From Propionibacteriaceae bacterium (GTDB taxonomy: Bacteria > Actinomycetota > Actinomycetes > Propionibacteriales > Propionibacteriaceae): a stretch of 64,000 bases of DNA. The position numbers and the translations under genes are program-made. Shown piece after piece: positions 51,617 through 61,404 of the stretch. How positions within the stretch are numbered: position 1 is the first letter of the stretch; every line of letters begins with the position of its first letter. Location of the stretch: positions 1 to 64,000 of the forward strand of contig JAISAO010000031.1 of NCBI GenBank assembly GCA_031266665.1, read 5' to 3'. Under the pieces are notes generated by a model. The model was not told the origin of the DNA. It saw nothing but the letters and a program-made list of their open reading frames with translations, and made no database searches.

Positions 51617-52933
51617 TCACCAGATCGGGTCGGTCGCGGCCTCCTCGGCCGCTTGGAGGACTCGCAAGACGTTGCCCCCGGTCAACTGGGCCAGGTCACC
51701 CGCCGACCAGCCCCGCTCGGCCAGGGCGGCCAGCAAGCGCGGGTAGCCGGAGACATCCTCCAGGCCCTCGGGGAAGTACAGGTAGCCGTCGTAGTCGCCG
51801 CCCAGACCGACATGGTCGATCCCGGCCACCTGGCGGATGTGCTCGAGGTGGGGCACGACGTCGGCCAACGTCACCCGGGGGCGCGGGTGGTCGCGTTCGT
51901 AGGCCCGCAGAGCGGCGAATAAAGCCGGCTCCCCGGCCTGGGCCCGGTTGCGCGCGGCAGTCTCCTGGTAGGTCTGGCCCGGCCGAGGAGCCGGCTTCCA
52001 GAAGCCCCCGCCGGACGAGCCCTCACCAGACGGACTCTCGGACGACGCCGCCGCTCGGGCCGCCGCCGTCCATTCGGCCACGGCCGCCGAGACGAAGTCG
52101 GGCACGAAGGTGACCTGGACGACGCCGCCGCCGGCCGCCACGGCCGCCAACACGTCGTCCGTCACGTTGCGCGGGTGCGGGTTGACGGCGTGGGCCGACG
52201 AATGGGAGAACACGACCGGGGCCGTGCTGACGGACAGGGCCGCCCGCTGGGTGTCGGCCGAAGTGTGGGAGAGGTCGACCAGGAGGCCGATCCGGTTGAG
52301 TTCGGCCACGATGGCCCGCCCCTCGTCGGTCAACCCGCCGTGAGCCGGGGCGGCCGTGGCCGAGTCTGCCCAAGCCGTGTTGTCGTTGTGGGTCAGGGTG
52401 ACGTAGCGCACGCCCAGCCGGGCCAGGCCGCGCAGGACGCCCAGGGAGCCGGCCAGCGAGTGGCCGCCCTCCAGGCCGATCAGCGACGCGATTTCGCCCT
52501 TGGCCCAGGCCGCCCTGACGTCGGACGCCGTCCGAGCCAGGCGGAGCCGTCCGGGGTAGGCCGCCACCAGTCGGTGAATGGCGTCGATCTGTTCCAGCGT
52601 GGCCACAACGGCCTCGGGCTCGGACAGCCCGGACGGCACCCAGGCCGACCAGAACTGGGCCCCAACCCCGCCGGCCGCCAACCGGTCCAGATCCGTGTGG
52701 TACGGCGTCGGCCGGTCCAGGCCCTCGACGCCGTAGCCGGCCTCATTACGCAGGACGGAGGGCAGGTCGTTGTGGCCGTCGAAGACGGGATAGTGGGCCA
52801 AGGCCTCCGCCACGGCGGGCGGGTAGGCGGAGAAATCAGCTACCCGCGACCGGTCGGCCGCCCGTGGGGCGGGGAACACGACCCCTGGGCTGTCGGCCCG
52901 ACTGCGGTCGGGCGTTTGTTCCACATCAGGCAT
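51617..52933 (-). CDS. membrane dipeptidase (peptidase M19)
   Basis: A 438-residue enzyme from ATG 52933. YPVFDGHNDLPSVLRNE has the first zinc ligands (H-x-D). IASLIGLEGGHSLAGSLG holds the bridging Glu, VRYVTLTHNDNTAWADS and GLLVDLSHTSADT the next His, HSSAHAVNPHPRNVTDD the last, and IDHVGLGGDYDG the substrate Asp. It cleaves dipeptides, including those with C-terminal D-residues (family knowledge). There is no signal peptide, so it probably acts in the cytoplasm on imported peptides. Residues about 3-33 are encoded by a family D repeat and precede the conserved fold. Last gene of the peptide operon, eight bases after the broken binding protein. Confidence 0.92.
   Translation of the reverse strand: MPDVEQTPDRSRADSPGVVFPAPRAADRSRVADFSAYPPAVAEALAHYPVFDGHNDLPSVLRNEAGYGVEGLDRPTPYHTDLDRLAAGGVGAQFWSAWVPSGLSEPEAVVATLEQIDAIHRLVAAYPGRLRLARTASDVRAAWAKGEIASLIGLEGGHSLAGSLGVLRGLARLGVRYVTLTHNDNTAWADSATAAPAHGGLTDEGRAIVAELNRIGLLVDLSHTSADTQRAALSVSTAPVVFSHSSAHAVNPHPRNVTDDVLAAVAAGGGVVQVTFVPDFVSAAVAEWTAAARAAASSESPSGEGSSGGGFWKPAPRPGQTYQETAARNRAQAGEPALFAALRAYERDHPRPRVTLADVVPHLEHIRQVAGIDHVGLGGDYDGYLYFPEGLEDVSGYPRLLAALAERGWSAGDLAQLTGGNVLRVLQAAEEAATDPIW
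52835..52927. repeat. family D repeat, copy 2, inside the dipeptidase 5' end
   Basis: ATCAGCTACCCGCGACCGGT, then CGGCCGCCCGTGGGGCGGGG and CTGTCGGCCCGACTG, match copy 1 at 49037-49131 with few differences; the stem arm CCCCACGGGC is altered to CCCCTGGGC. Read on the minus strand it supplies roughly 31 codons near the start of the dipeptidase (EQTPDRSRADSPGVVFPAP). Confidence 0.75.
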
Positions 52934-52941
52934 GACGGATT

Positions 52942-54572
52942 CTAACTCTTCGTGATGGCGTAGTAGGGCGTGCCGGCGATCGGCCCGAGCACGACACCGG
53001 TCACAGTGGTGGCGTGGATCGTGGTCTGGTAGGTGTACCAGAGCGGGATGGCCGGGAGGTCGCGGAACAGCACCGACTGGGCCTGATTGAAATACTGATT
53101 GGCGGCGTCCAGAGTGGTCTGGCCCCTCCCTTGGGCCAAGAGGTCCTCGAATTCCGGCGAGTAGTAGCCAGCCTGCGTGGTCGAGCCGGCCGCGGCCGAG
53201 TAGGTGGTAGCCAACATATCGTCCAGCCCTGGGTTGAACGGGATGTTGGCGGCCCTCCAGGGCCCGTCGAGGTCGTGGTCTCGGATCAGTCCCAGCAACT
53301 CGGCGAAGGTCGTGACGGGGCCGGGCACGGCGTTGAGGCCGAGGTTCTGGCGTATTTGGTTGGCGACCGCCTCGACCCATTCCTGTGGGACCCGTCGGCG
53401 TTGTAGTAGATGGTGAGGGTCTCACGGGGATAGCCACCGGCTTCCGCCAGCAGCCGCCGGGCCAAGGCGGGGTCGAAGTCGAGCACATCGACCCCCGGAA
53501 TGGCGTCGGACCAGCCGTCCAGGCCCTGCTGGGTGAAGTCCCGGGCCGGCGCGGCCAGGCCGATGAAGATAGTGTCGATGATGGCTTGGCGGTCGATGCT
53601 GTGGGAGATGGCTTGGCGCACCTTGAGGCCGGCCTCGGAGCCCCAGAAGTCGTCCCACAGGGGGAAGGCCAGGGTCTGGGTCGGCCCACCGGGCCCGACC
53701 ACGAAACGGTCGCCGAAGTCGGCGGCGGCCGTCAACAGTCCGCCGCCCGAGGCCGAACCGATGTCGAGGTTGTCCCCCAGAACATCCTGGTAGACCGTGT
53801 CCAGGCTGGTGTAGAAACGGATGTAGAGGCCGTCATTGCGGGGCTGGCGCGTGCCCGTGTAATTGGGGTTGGGGTCCAGGTAGGCCCCGTCGGAAATGTC
53901 GATCTTGTCTCGCAACTGGTAGGGCCCGTTGCCGATCGGGCGGTCGGCGAAGCTGGCCGGATCGTCGAAGAAGGCCTGGGGCAAGGGCACGAAAACGCCG
54001 TCGGTCAGCTGGCCGATGAAGGAGATGGTCGGCGCGGTCAACTCGATCGTGAAGGTGCGCTCGTCGACCACGGCCAGACCGGACAGAGTCTGAGCCGCCG
54101 GCTCGGCCCCCTCCTGGACCGGGTGAACCGCGTCGTAGCCCTTGATCGGCGCGTAATTGGAGGCTGATTTCTGGGCGTTGGGCCCGTAGGCGCCCCAATT
54201 CCAGGCGTCGACGAAGCTGGCCGCCGTGACGGTCTCGCCGTTGGCGAACAGTTGGCCCTGTTTGATGGTGACGGTGAAGTGGACGGCGTCGTCGGTCTTG
54301 ATCGACTCCGCCACCTCGAAGACGACCGCCCCGTCGGTGTCGACCCGGACCAGGCCGTCGAAGATGTTACGGGCGATGACCTCGCGATTGGACTCGGTGA
54401 TGTCGGCCGGGTAGAACGGGCCTTCGGGCACGGTGCCGGCGATCGAGACCAAGCCGGCGCCAGCGGTCGCGCTGGGGTCGTTCGAGGTGTCGGTCGAGCC
54501 GCAGGCGGCCAGAGCCAGTGCCAGGCCGCTGGCGACCAGGACGACTAGCCGCCGGGTGTGACGGGTGGACAT
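52942..54572 (-). pseudogene. oligopeptide ABC transporter substrate-binding lipoprotein, frameshifted
   Basis: ATG 54572 follows GAAGGAG. The N-terminus is a lipoprotein signal (LVVLVASGLALALAAC, lipobox LAAC, Cys24), then an SBP_bac_5 domain with FVDAWNWGAYGPNAQKSASN and RQAISHSIDRQAIIDTIF. Near 53382-53387 the frame breaks after YYNADGSH: one missing A restores HKEWVEAVANQIRQNLGLNA and the rest, VPGPVTTFAELL to TPYYAITKS and TAG at 52942. The intact paralogue at 61401-63071 aligns throughout, so the original had about 543 residues. As written the protein lacks its C-terminal third. Mutation or a base-calling error are both possible. Confidence 0.9.
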
Positions 54573-54612
54573 GATGCTCCTTCGTTGGATTGTGGTTCGA
54601 CGCCGGGCGGCG

Positions 54613-56310
54613 TCAGGCGGTCGGGGTGTCGGCCAAGGCCTGGCCCAGAATGGACAGTGGCAGGGGGCCCAGCCGGAGAGCCTGGCTGTGGAAGCGCTTG
54701 AGATCGAACGCCTCGCCTTCGATCCGAGCCCGTCGCCGGGCCTCCTGGAGCAGTTCGATCCACCGCCGTTGGCCGATCTTGTAGCTCGGGGCCTGGCCGG
54801 GCCAGCCCAGGTAGCGGTCGAGTTCGGCTTGGAGGAAGGCCTCGTCCCAGCGCACGTTGGCGCGCAGGAAGTCCCAGGCCTTGACGGCCTCCCAGACGCC
54901 ACCGCCCCAGCGCCGCGGCGCCGGCAATCGGAGGTGGACACCGATGTCGAGCACAACCCGGGCCGCCCTCATGCGCTGGCCGTCGAGCAGGCCGAGGAGG
55001 TCGCCCGGGTCGTCGACGAAGCCGAACTCATGCATCAGCCGCTCGGCGTACAAGGCCCAGCCCTCGCCGTGGGCGGAGGTGCGAGCGCCGTGGCGGCGCC
55101 ACAGGTTGAGCTCGGCCCGGTTGTGGATGGCCAAGCCGTTCTGGAGGTGGTGGCCGGGCACGGCCTCGTGGTAGACGGTCGTCTTCTCGCGCCAGGTGTT
55201 GAACTCGGTCAGGCCGGGCGGCACCGACCACCAGACCCGGCCCGGTCGGCTGAAATCGTCACTGGGGGCCGAGTAGTGGACGCCGCCGGAGCTGTCGGGG
55301 TCGATCCTGGCCTCTAGGCGACAAAGGGGCGCGGGGATGTCGAAGTGGGTCCCGTCGAGGGCGGCGATGGCCTGGTCGGCCGTCTCCTGGACCCAGTCGC
55401 GCAGAGCGTCAAGGCCGAGGAGTTTACGGGCCGGGTCCCGGTCGAGGACGGCCACGGCCTGGTCGACCGACGCCCCTGGCCCGGCGATGGCCCAGGCGGC
55501 CGCCTCTTGTTCGGCCGTGGTCTGGGCCAGTTCCTCCAGGCCCCAGGCGTAGGTCTCGTCGAGGTCGAGTTGGATCCCGCTGAAGTAGGGCAGCCAGAGG
55601 GCGTAGCGCTCCCGCCCGAAGGCGTCGTCCGAGCGCGCCCGGGGTCCCAGTTCGTCGGCCAGGAAGCGGGCCATGTCGTCATAGGCCTGGCGGGCCGCCG
55701 CGGCCGCCCGCTCGAGGTCGGCCGCCAGGGCCGGCGGCGGAGCAGCCCCATCCGGCCGGGCGGCGGCGACGAAGGCGACGAAGAAGCCATCCGGTTCGGC
55801 CAGGCCTTCGGCCCGGCGCAGCGCCGCGTCGACCTGGCGCGAGGCCGGGGCCAAGCCCCGCTCGGCCGACGCCCGTAGGCTGGATCGGTAGCCGGCCAGG
55901 GCGTCGGGCAGGCCGGCCAAGCGGATGGCGATGGCGGCCCAGTCCTCCAGCGTGACCGTCGGCACGAGATCGAAGACGGCCCGCAGCCCAGTCAAAGGCG
56001 AGGTGATCGGGTTGAGCTGGGCGGCCCACTCGCCGGCCGCCTGCAGGGCCGACTCGACGGCGCAGCGCTCCTTGATGGCGGCCAAAGTGACCCGGTCGGT
56101 GGCGTCGGCCGGTTCGAGGCGGCGCAGGGCCGCCAGCGTCCGCTGGCGCAGGTCTTCCCGGGCGGTCCAGCCGTCGGGCGAGTAGTCCGGCAGACCCGGC
56201 GCGCCGGACAGGCCGGCCTGGACGGCGAAGACGGGGTCGAGGTCGGCCAGGGCGGTGACGTGGTCGTCGGCCACTCGGTCGATGGGGCTGGACGGGCGGG
56301 GCTCGGTCAT
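54613..56310 (-). CDS. DUF885 metallopeptidase
   Basis: A 565-residue protein from ATG 56310 (GGAAG upstream). The mostly helical DUF885 family is a group of predicted zinc carboxypeptidase-like enzymes. TTVYHEAVPGHHLQNGLAI (about residue 380) has the HExxH-like H-E-x-x-x-G-H-H zinc motif, followed by TSAHGEGWALYAERLMHEFG with the third ligand Glu; both are diagnostic. No signal peptide, so it is cytoplasmic. Its position between the transporter ATPase gene and the second binding protein gene suggests that it trims imported peptides. Confidence 0.92.
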   Translation of the reverse strand: MTEPRPSSPIDRVADDHVTALADLDPVFAVQAGLSGAPGLPDYSPDGWTAREDLRQRTLAALRRLEPADATDRVTLAAIKERCAVESALQAAGEWAAQLNPITSPLTGLRAVFDLVPTVTLEDWAAIAIRLAGLPDALAGYRSSLRASAERGLAPASRQVDAALRRAEGLAEPDGFFVAFVAAARPDGAAPPPALAADLERAAAAARQAYDDMARFLADELGPRARSDDAFGRERYALWLPYFSGIQLDLDETYAWGLEELAQTTAEQEAAAWAIAGPGASVDQAVAVLDRDPARKLLGLDALRDWVQETADQAIAALDGTHFDIPAPLCRLEARIDPDSSGGVHYSAPSDDFSRPGRVWWSVPPGLTEFNTWREKTTVYHEAVPGHHLQNGLAIHNRAELNLWRRHGARTSAHGEGWALYAERLMHEFGFVDDPGDLLGLLDGQRMRAARVVLDIGVHLRLPAPRRWGGGVWEAVKAWDFLRANVRWDEAFLQAELDRYLGWPGQAPSYKIGQRRWIELLQEARRRARIEGEAFDLKRFHSQALRLGPLPLSILGQALADTPTA

Positions 56311-56340
56311 GGCGCTTCCGTTCTGGTTCGGCGGTCTGGG

Positions 56341-57981
56341 TCAGAAGAGGGATTGGCCGGGGACGGCGGCCAGCAGGTCTTTGGTGTAGGCGTCTTGGGG
56401 GTGGGCGAAGACCGTTGTGACCAGGCCCGCCTCCACTATGCGGCCCCGCTTGATGACGGCGACCGTGTCGGCGATCTCGGCCACCACGGCCAGGTCGTGG
56501 GTGATGAAGAGCAGGGACAGGCCGAGCCGTCGGCGTAGTTGGGCCAAGGTGTCGAGGATCTGGGCTTGGACGATGACGTCGAGGGCCGAGACGGCCTCGT
56601 CGCAGATCAGGACCGCCGGGTCGAGGGCGAGGGCCCGGGCGATGGCGACACGCTGACGCTGACCGCCGGACAGCTCACCCGGGTAGCGGCCGGCGAACGA
56701 CTCGGGCAGGTCGACCCAGGCCAATAGCTCTTTGACGCGCTGACGGCGGGCGGCGGCGTCGCCCAGGCCGTGGATGATGAGCGGTTCGGCCAAGGTGCGG
56801 GCGACCGTGAACTGGGGGTCGAGCGAGGCGTAGGGGTCTTGGAAGACGACCTGGAGGCCCAGGCAGTCTTGGCGCCGACGGGCCGCCCGGTCCAACCTCG
56901 GCGGCGGGCTGGGCTGGTCGCCGGACCGGTCGACCGATCGGTCGCCCAGCCGGATCGTGCCGGAGGTCGGCTTCTCCAGGCCCAGGATGAGCTTGGCCAC
57001 GGTCGACTTGCCCGACCCGGACTCCCCCACCAAAGCCAGGCACTCGCCCCGGTGCAGCGTCAGATCGACGCCGCCGACGGCCCGCAGACGGCGCTGGGAG
57101 TGGCGGGCGTGACGGACCCGGAAATCCTTCACCAGACCGGCGGTCTCGAGCACGACCTCATCGGCCAACGGCGGGATCTGACGGTATTGGGCGGCGGACA
57201 GCTTGGGCACGGCCTGGAGCAATTGGCGGGTGTACGAGTGGCCGGCGTACTGGACGACATCCTCGGTCGGCCCCGAGTCGACGACCCGGCCGTGGCGCAT
57301 GACGACGACCCGGTCCGAGCGGTCGGCCACCAGACCCAGGTCGTGAGTGATGAGGACGAGCGAGGCGCCAAGGCTGCTCGTCAACGACGCCAGCAGGTCG
57401 AGGACGTGTTTTTGGACCACGACGTCGAGGGCGGAGGTCGGCTCGTCGGCCACGATCACCTGGGGCCGGGCCAAGACGGCCAAGGCGATCAGGATTCGCT
57501 GGCGCATGCCGCCGGACAGTTGGTGGGGGTACTGGCGCAGGACCCGCTCGGCGTCGGCCAGCCCGACCTCGTGCAGCCGCTGGCTGGCCAATTCGCGCCA
57601 GGAGACGTCCCGGTCGAGGCCGTGGGCCTGGATGGTCTGCCGAAAATGGCGCCCGATCGACTGAACCTCGTTGAGGGAGGTCATGGGGTCCTGGGGGATG
57701 TAGCCGACCCGGGCGCCCCGGATGTGGCGCCAGGCCCGGGGGCTTAGCCCGGTCAGCTCGGTCTCGCCCAGGCGGATCGTCCCCGCCACGGCGGCCGTGT
57801 TCGGCAACAGGCCCATGACGGCGTTGGCCAGGGTCGTCTTGCCCGAGCCGGACTCGCCGACGATGGCGAGAGTCTCCTCGCTGTGAAGGACGAGGTCGGC
57901 CCGGCGCACGGCCTGGGGGGCCGGCCCGCCGCCCGAGGTGGCGTAGGCGACCTGTAGTCCTTCGATCTGGAGCAGTCTCAT
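56341..57981 (-). CDS. dipeptide/oligopeptide ABC transporter ATPase with two nucleotide-binding domains
   Basis: A 546-residue DppD-DppF-type fusion from ATG 57981, overlapping the permease stop (ATGA). The first half has Walker A GESGSGKTT, signature LSGGMRQRILIALA and Walker B VIVADEPTSALD. The second has GESGSGKST, LSGGQRQRVAIARALA and VLICDEAVSALD; note Ala for the usual Pro in the last motif. Each domain has a switch-His ITHDL. Fused pairs such as YejF/GsiA serve one transporter, so one gene can replace oppD and oppF. It powers uptake through the two permeases encoded next. Confidence 0.95.
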   Translation of the reverse strand: MRLLQIEGLQVAYATSGGGPAPQAVRRADLVLHSEETLAIVGESGSGKTTLANAVMGLLPNTAAVAGTIRLGETELTGLSPRAWRHIRGARVGYIPQDPMTSLNEVQSIGRHFRQTIQAHGLDRDVSWRELASQRLHEVGLADAERVLRQYPHQLSGGMRQRILIALAVLARPQVIVADEPTSALDVVVQKHVLDLLASLTSSLGASLVLITHDLGLVADRSDRVVVMRHGRVVDSGPTEDVVQYAGHSYTRQLLQAVPKLSAAQYRQIPPLADEVVLETAGLVKDFRVRHARHSQRRLRAVGGVDLTLHRGECLALVGESGSGKSTVAKLILGLEKPTSGTIRLGDRSVDRSGDQPSPPPRLDRAARRRQDCLGLQVVFQDPYASLDPQFTVARTLAEPLIIHGLGDAAARRQRVKELLAWVDLPESFAGRYPGELSGGQRQRVAIARALALDPAVLICDEAVSALDVIVQAQILDTLAQLRRRLGLSLLFITHDLAVVAEIADTVAVIKRGRIVEAGLVTTVFAHPQDAYTKDLLAAVPGQSLF

Positions 57982-58949
57982 CTGAGGTCGCCCTTGGCTC
58001 CGAAGGCGCCGCGCACGACATCGCCCAACAACAAGAAATTGAACACCGTCATTGTCAGCGCCCCGGCCGGCCATAACAGGATGGCCGGGTTGACCTTGAG
58101 GACGGTCTGGCCGTCGGCAATCGCCTTGCCCCAGCTACGGACCTCGAAGGGCAGGCCGATGTTGAGGAAGGACAAGGTGGCCTCGGCCGCGATCAGCCCG
58201 CCGATGGCCATCGTCACGACGACGATGATGGGAGCCAGGATATTGGGCAGGACGTGGGCCACGACCAGTCGCGGCCGCGAGGCCCCCAACGTCCTGGTGG
58301 CGGCGATGAAGTCCTTGGTCATGACTTCGATGGTGGCGGCGCGGGCGATCCTGGCCGTGCTGGTCCAGCCGAAGACGGCCAGGATAGCGGTCAGGGAGAA
58401 GACGTTGCGCTGGGACACCACCTGCATGGCGACGATGGCGCCGAGAATGAGCGGGATGGCGAAAAAGATGTCGGTGATCCGAGAGACGACGGCGTCGACC
58501 CAGCCGCCGAAGAAGCCGGCCATGACGCCCATGGTCGTGCCGACGGCGGTGACGGCGAGGGCGGCCAACAGGCCGACCGAGACGGAGGCCCGGGCGCCGT
58601 AGACAATACCGGTGTAGATGTCGCAACCTTGGAAGTCGGCCCCGAGGGGGAACTCGGGGCTCATCGGGGCTTGCGAGTCGGCCAACAGGCAGTGTAAGGG
58701 ATCTTTGTCGGTGAAGAGGCTGGGCCAGGCGGCCACGACGAAGATGAAAGTCGTCAAGGCGACCGAGAACCAAAAGACGGGATTGCGCCTCAGCCGCCGC
58801 CAGGCCTCGCCCATCGGCGTCCGGGGCAGTCGTCCGGCCGCTTCGGGCTCGGCCTGACCGGTCTCCTCGGGGGCGACGAAGCGGCGTCGGCGTTCGAGCC
58901 GGTCGAGGTCGGGCTCCACGATCAGCAGTTCGGAGTCAGGCGGCGCCAT
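57978..58949 (-). CDS. peptide ABC transporter permease, DppC type
   Basis: A 323-residue permease from ATG 58949. A cytoplasmic N-terminal tail with an OppC_N-like segment (GEAWRRLRRNPVFWFSVAL) is followed by six helices. The EAA loop region is ATIEVMTKDFIAATRTLGAS, with AHVLPNILAPIIVVVTMAIG and AEATLSFLNIGLP after it, typical of DppC. PLGADFQGCDIYTGIVYGAR is the periplasmic D-x-x-G-x-D-x-x-S-x-x-x-G-A-R variant. It pairs with DppB upstream (14-base overlap). Confidence 0.94.
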   Translation of the reverse strand: MAPPDSELLIVEPDLDRLERRRRFVAPEETGQAEPEAAGRLPRTPMGEAWRRLRRNPVFWFSVALTTFIFVVAAWPSLFTDKDPLHCLLADSQAPMSPEFPLGADFQGCDIYTGIVYGARASVSVGLLAALAVTAVGTTMGVMAGFFGGWVDAVVSRITDIFFAIPLILGAIVAMQVVSQRNVFSLTAILAVFGWTSTARIARAATIEVMTKDFIAATRTLGASRPRLVVAHVLPNILAPIIVVVTMAIGGLIAAEATLSFLNIGLPFEVRSWGKAIADGQTVLKVNPAILLWPAGALTMTVFNFLLLGDVVRGAFGAKGDLR

Positions 58950-59877
58950 AGCGGACCTTCGGGTTGAGGACGGCGTAGAGGAGGTCGACGATCAGGTTGA
59001 CCACGACGAAGACGGCCACCAGGACGATGACCAGGGACACGGTCGGGGCCGACTCGCCTCGGATGATGTTCTGGTAGACCTGCTGGCCGTAGCCGGGGAT
59101 GTTGAAGACGGCCTCGGTGATGATGGCCCCGCCCAACAGGGAGCCGAACTCGGTGCCGATGACGGTCACGATGGGGATGAGGGCGTTGCGCAGGACGTGG
59201 CTGAGCGTGATCCGCCACTCGGGCAGGCCGCGGGCGCGGGCGGCCGTGACGTGATCGGCCCGCATCACCTCGGAGACGCCCGAGCGGGTGAAGCGGATCA
59301 GGAAGGCGAGCGAGCCGAGGGCCAACACGGCGGCCGGGACGATCAGCTCCGACCAGCCGGCCTGGGCCGAGACGGTCGGCTTGACGATCCCCCAGCGGAC
59401 GCCCAGGAAGTACTGGACGACGTAGCCGGAGACGAAGGTCGGCAGGCCGATCAGCAACATAGTCACCAGCATGGCGGCCCCGTCGAAAAGGCCGCCGCGG
59501 CGCCGGCCGGCGATCAGTCCGACGCCGACGCCGACGATGGACTGGATGGCCACGCTGACGACGGCCAGCCGGAAGGTGACGGGGAAGGCCCGGCCGATGA
59601 TCTCCGTCACCGGCCGGCCGGCGAAGGTCGTGCCGAGGTCGCCCTGGAAGACGCCCTGGAGGTAGAGCAGGTACTGGACGATGAAGGGCCTGTCCAGGTT
59701 GTACTGCTGGCGGATGCGGGCGATCGTGGCCTCGTCCAACTGGCTGGCCGAGTTGGAGCCGACCAGGGCGGCCACCGGGTCGCCGGGCATGGCGTAGACC
59801 ATGGCATAGAGCAACAAAGTGGCCGCCAGCATGACGATGACCGCCTGCCCGGCGCGGGCGAGGGCGTAGCGGGCCAT
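58936..59877 (-). CDS. peptide ABC transporter permease, DppB type
   Basis: A 313-residue permease starting at ATG 59877 after GGGGGAGG. YALARAGQAVIVMLAATLLL opens the first helix; VYAMPGDPVAALVG and YLLYLQGVFQGDLGTTFAG are family hallmarks, and HVTAARARGLPEWRITLSHV with RNALIPIVTVIGTEFGSLL is the DppB EAA region. Together with the DppC-type gene it forms the membrane channel of the peptide importer. Confidence 0.95.
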   Translation of the reverse strand: MARYALARAGQAVIVMLAATLLLYAMVYAMPGDPVAALVGSNSASQLDEATIARIRQQYNLDRPFIVQYLLYLQGVFQGDLGTTFAGRPVTEIIGRAFPVTFRLAVVSVAIQSIVGVGVGLIAGRRRGGLFDGAAMLVTMLLIGLPTFVSGYVVQYFLGVRWGIVKPTVSAQAGWSELIVPAAVLALGSLAFLIRFTRSGVSEVMRADHVTAARARGLPEWRITLSHVLRNALIPIVTVIGTEFGSLLGGAIITEAVFNIPGYGQQVYQNIIRGESAPTVSLVIVLVAVFVVVNLIVDLLYAVLNPKVRYGAA

Positions 59878-59889
59878 GGCCTCCCCCGC

Positions 59890-61404
59890 TCAGGCGATCA
59901 AGCCGGTGACGAAACGCTCGATGTCGGCCAACTCTTGTCGGCGACTGGCCTCGTCCAGGTAGATCATGTGGCCCGACTCGTAGTGGACGACCTCGACGCG
60001 GTCGAGTTCGGCTGGGGGCAGCTCGAGTTGGGCCAGGTCGGTCTCGGCCCCCCAGTAGGGCGTGCAGACGTCGTAGTAGCCGAGGTGGTACTGCACCCGC
60101 AGGTGGGCGTTGACGCGCAGGACCTCCGACAGCGCCCCCAGCGAGTTGAAGCCGGCGAAGCTGTCCTTGGGGCCGCGCCAGGGGCGGACCCGGTGGCTGA
60201 TCAGTTCGTAGGGCAGGTCGTTGCGGTAGCCCAACTGGTGGCGGAGATAGTGATTTATCCCCGCCCCGAAGGCCCCTCGGATGGCCTGATCGGTTGGATC
60301 GTGCTGGGCCACCTCGCCGGCCTGGTCGGGGTTCCAACCGGTGAAACGGCCGTCGATCTCACCCACGGTCAAACCTCGCTCGCGCAACAGTTCGGCGTAG
60401 AAGCGACGCTTGTCGACCTTGAGGTTGACCCGGTCGAGGTACTGCGGGCTGAGGCCGGTCAAGGCGGCCAGCCGGACGATGGCGGCCTGGCGCCGATCCC
60501 CGGGCAGCCGGTGGCCGGCGGCCAGGACGCCCAGCAGGTCGCCGGTGGCGTAGTCCTGCGCCTCCTGGACGACCTCGGCCAAGCTACGGCCAAGGTGGAA
60601 GCCGTGGTAATGGGCGACGGCGGCGTAGGTGGGCAGGAAGGCCGGGGTGGACAGCAGGGCGCCGGGCCCGAAACGCATGAAGTCGCCCCCGCCCAAGGTG
60701 GACGAGATCAGAATCAGGCCGCGTAGGTAAAGACCCCATTGGCGGGCTAATTCGGCGGCCACCTTGGCGCCGCGCAAGACGCCGTAGGACTCGCCGGCCA
60801 AGAACAAGGGCGAGGCCCAGCGGTCGTGGCGGCTGGTCCAGAGCCGGATGATGTGGGTGACTTGTTGAACGTCCTCGTCGACCCCATGGTAGAGGTCGGC
60901 CCGCACCCCCTCGGCGGCCCGCGAGTAGCCGGTGTCGACCGGGTCGATGAGGACGAGGTCGGCGTACCTGAGCGGCGTCTCCAGGTTGTCGAGCAGGCGG
61001 TAGGGCGGGGCGAAGGGCCGGTCGCCGGACGAGTTGTCGATTCGACGCGGGCCGACCAGTCCCAAGTGGAGCCAGGCGGAGGAGGCCCCGGGGCCGCCGT
61101 TGAAGACGAAGATGACGGGCCGGGCCAGGCGCTCTGACTCGGCCACCTCGGCCAGATAGGCGGTGTGGAAGATGCGGGCCGTGACCTCGGGCGGACGGGC
61201 GACCCCGGCGCTGGGCGCGTCCTCGAGCAGGTCGAGGTAGCCGGCCTCGGCCGTGTAGGCCAGGCCGCCCGGCAGTCGGTGATGGGTGACGGCCAGTTCC
61301 AGCCGCTCGGCCGCGTTCCGGTCGGGCGCGGAGACTGACGCGGTGGCTGCGGGCACGGTGGGGCCGGCCGACGCCGCCCCCACCGCCGTCAGCGCGCCGG
61401 TCAT
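59890..61404 (-). CDS. S10-like serine carboxypeptidase (cytoplasmic)
   Basis: A 504-residue alpha/beta-hydrolase of the peptidase S10 type; ATG 61404 overlaps the binding protein stop (ATGA). VIFVFNGGPGASSAWLHLG (GGPG 103-106, oxyanion region), LVLIDPVDTGYSRA, and FLAGESYGVLRGAKVA with nucleophile Ser206 are clear; YYDVCTPYWGAE carries the Asp region and HYESGHMIYLDEAS the His. There is no signal peptide; bacterial cytosolic S10 homologues exist. It would release C-terminal residues from imported peptides. It sits between the binding protein and the permeases, an unusual place for a peptidase. Confidence 0.92.
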   Translation of the reverse strand: MTGALTAVGAASAGPTVPAATASVSAPDRNAAERLELAVTHHRLPGGLAYTAEAGYLDLLEDAPSAGVARPPEVTARIFHTAYLAEVAESERLARPVIFVFNGGPGASSAWLHLGLVGPRRIDNSSGDRPFAPPYRLLDNLETPLRYADLVLIDPVDTGYSRAAEGVRADLYHGVDEDVQQVTHIIRLWTSRHDRWASPLFLAGESYGVLRGAKVAAELARQWGLYLRGLILISSTLGGGDFMRFGPGALLSTPAFLPTYAAVAHYHGFHLGRSLAEVVQEAQDYATGDLLGVLAAGHRLPGDRRQAAIVRLAALTGLSPQYLDRVNLKVDKRRFYAELLRERGLTVGEIDGRFTGWNPDQAGEVAQHDPTDQAIRGAFGAGINHYLRHQLGYRNDLPYELISHRVRPWRGPKDSFAGFNSLGALSEVLRVNAHLRVQYHLGYYDVCTPYWGAETDLAQLELPPAELDRVEVVHYESGHMIYLDEASRRQELADIERFVTGLIA

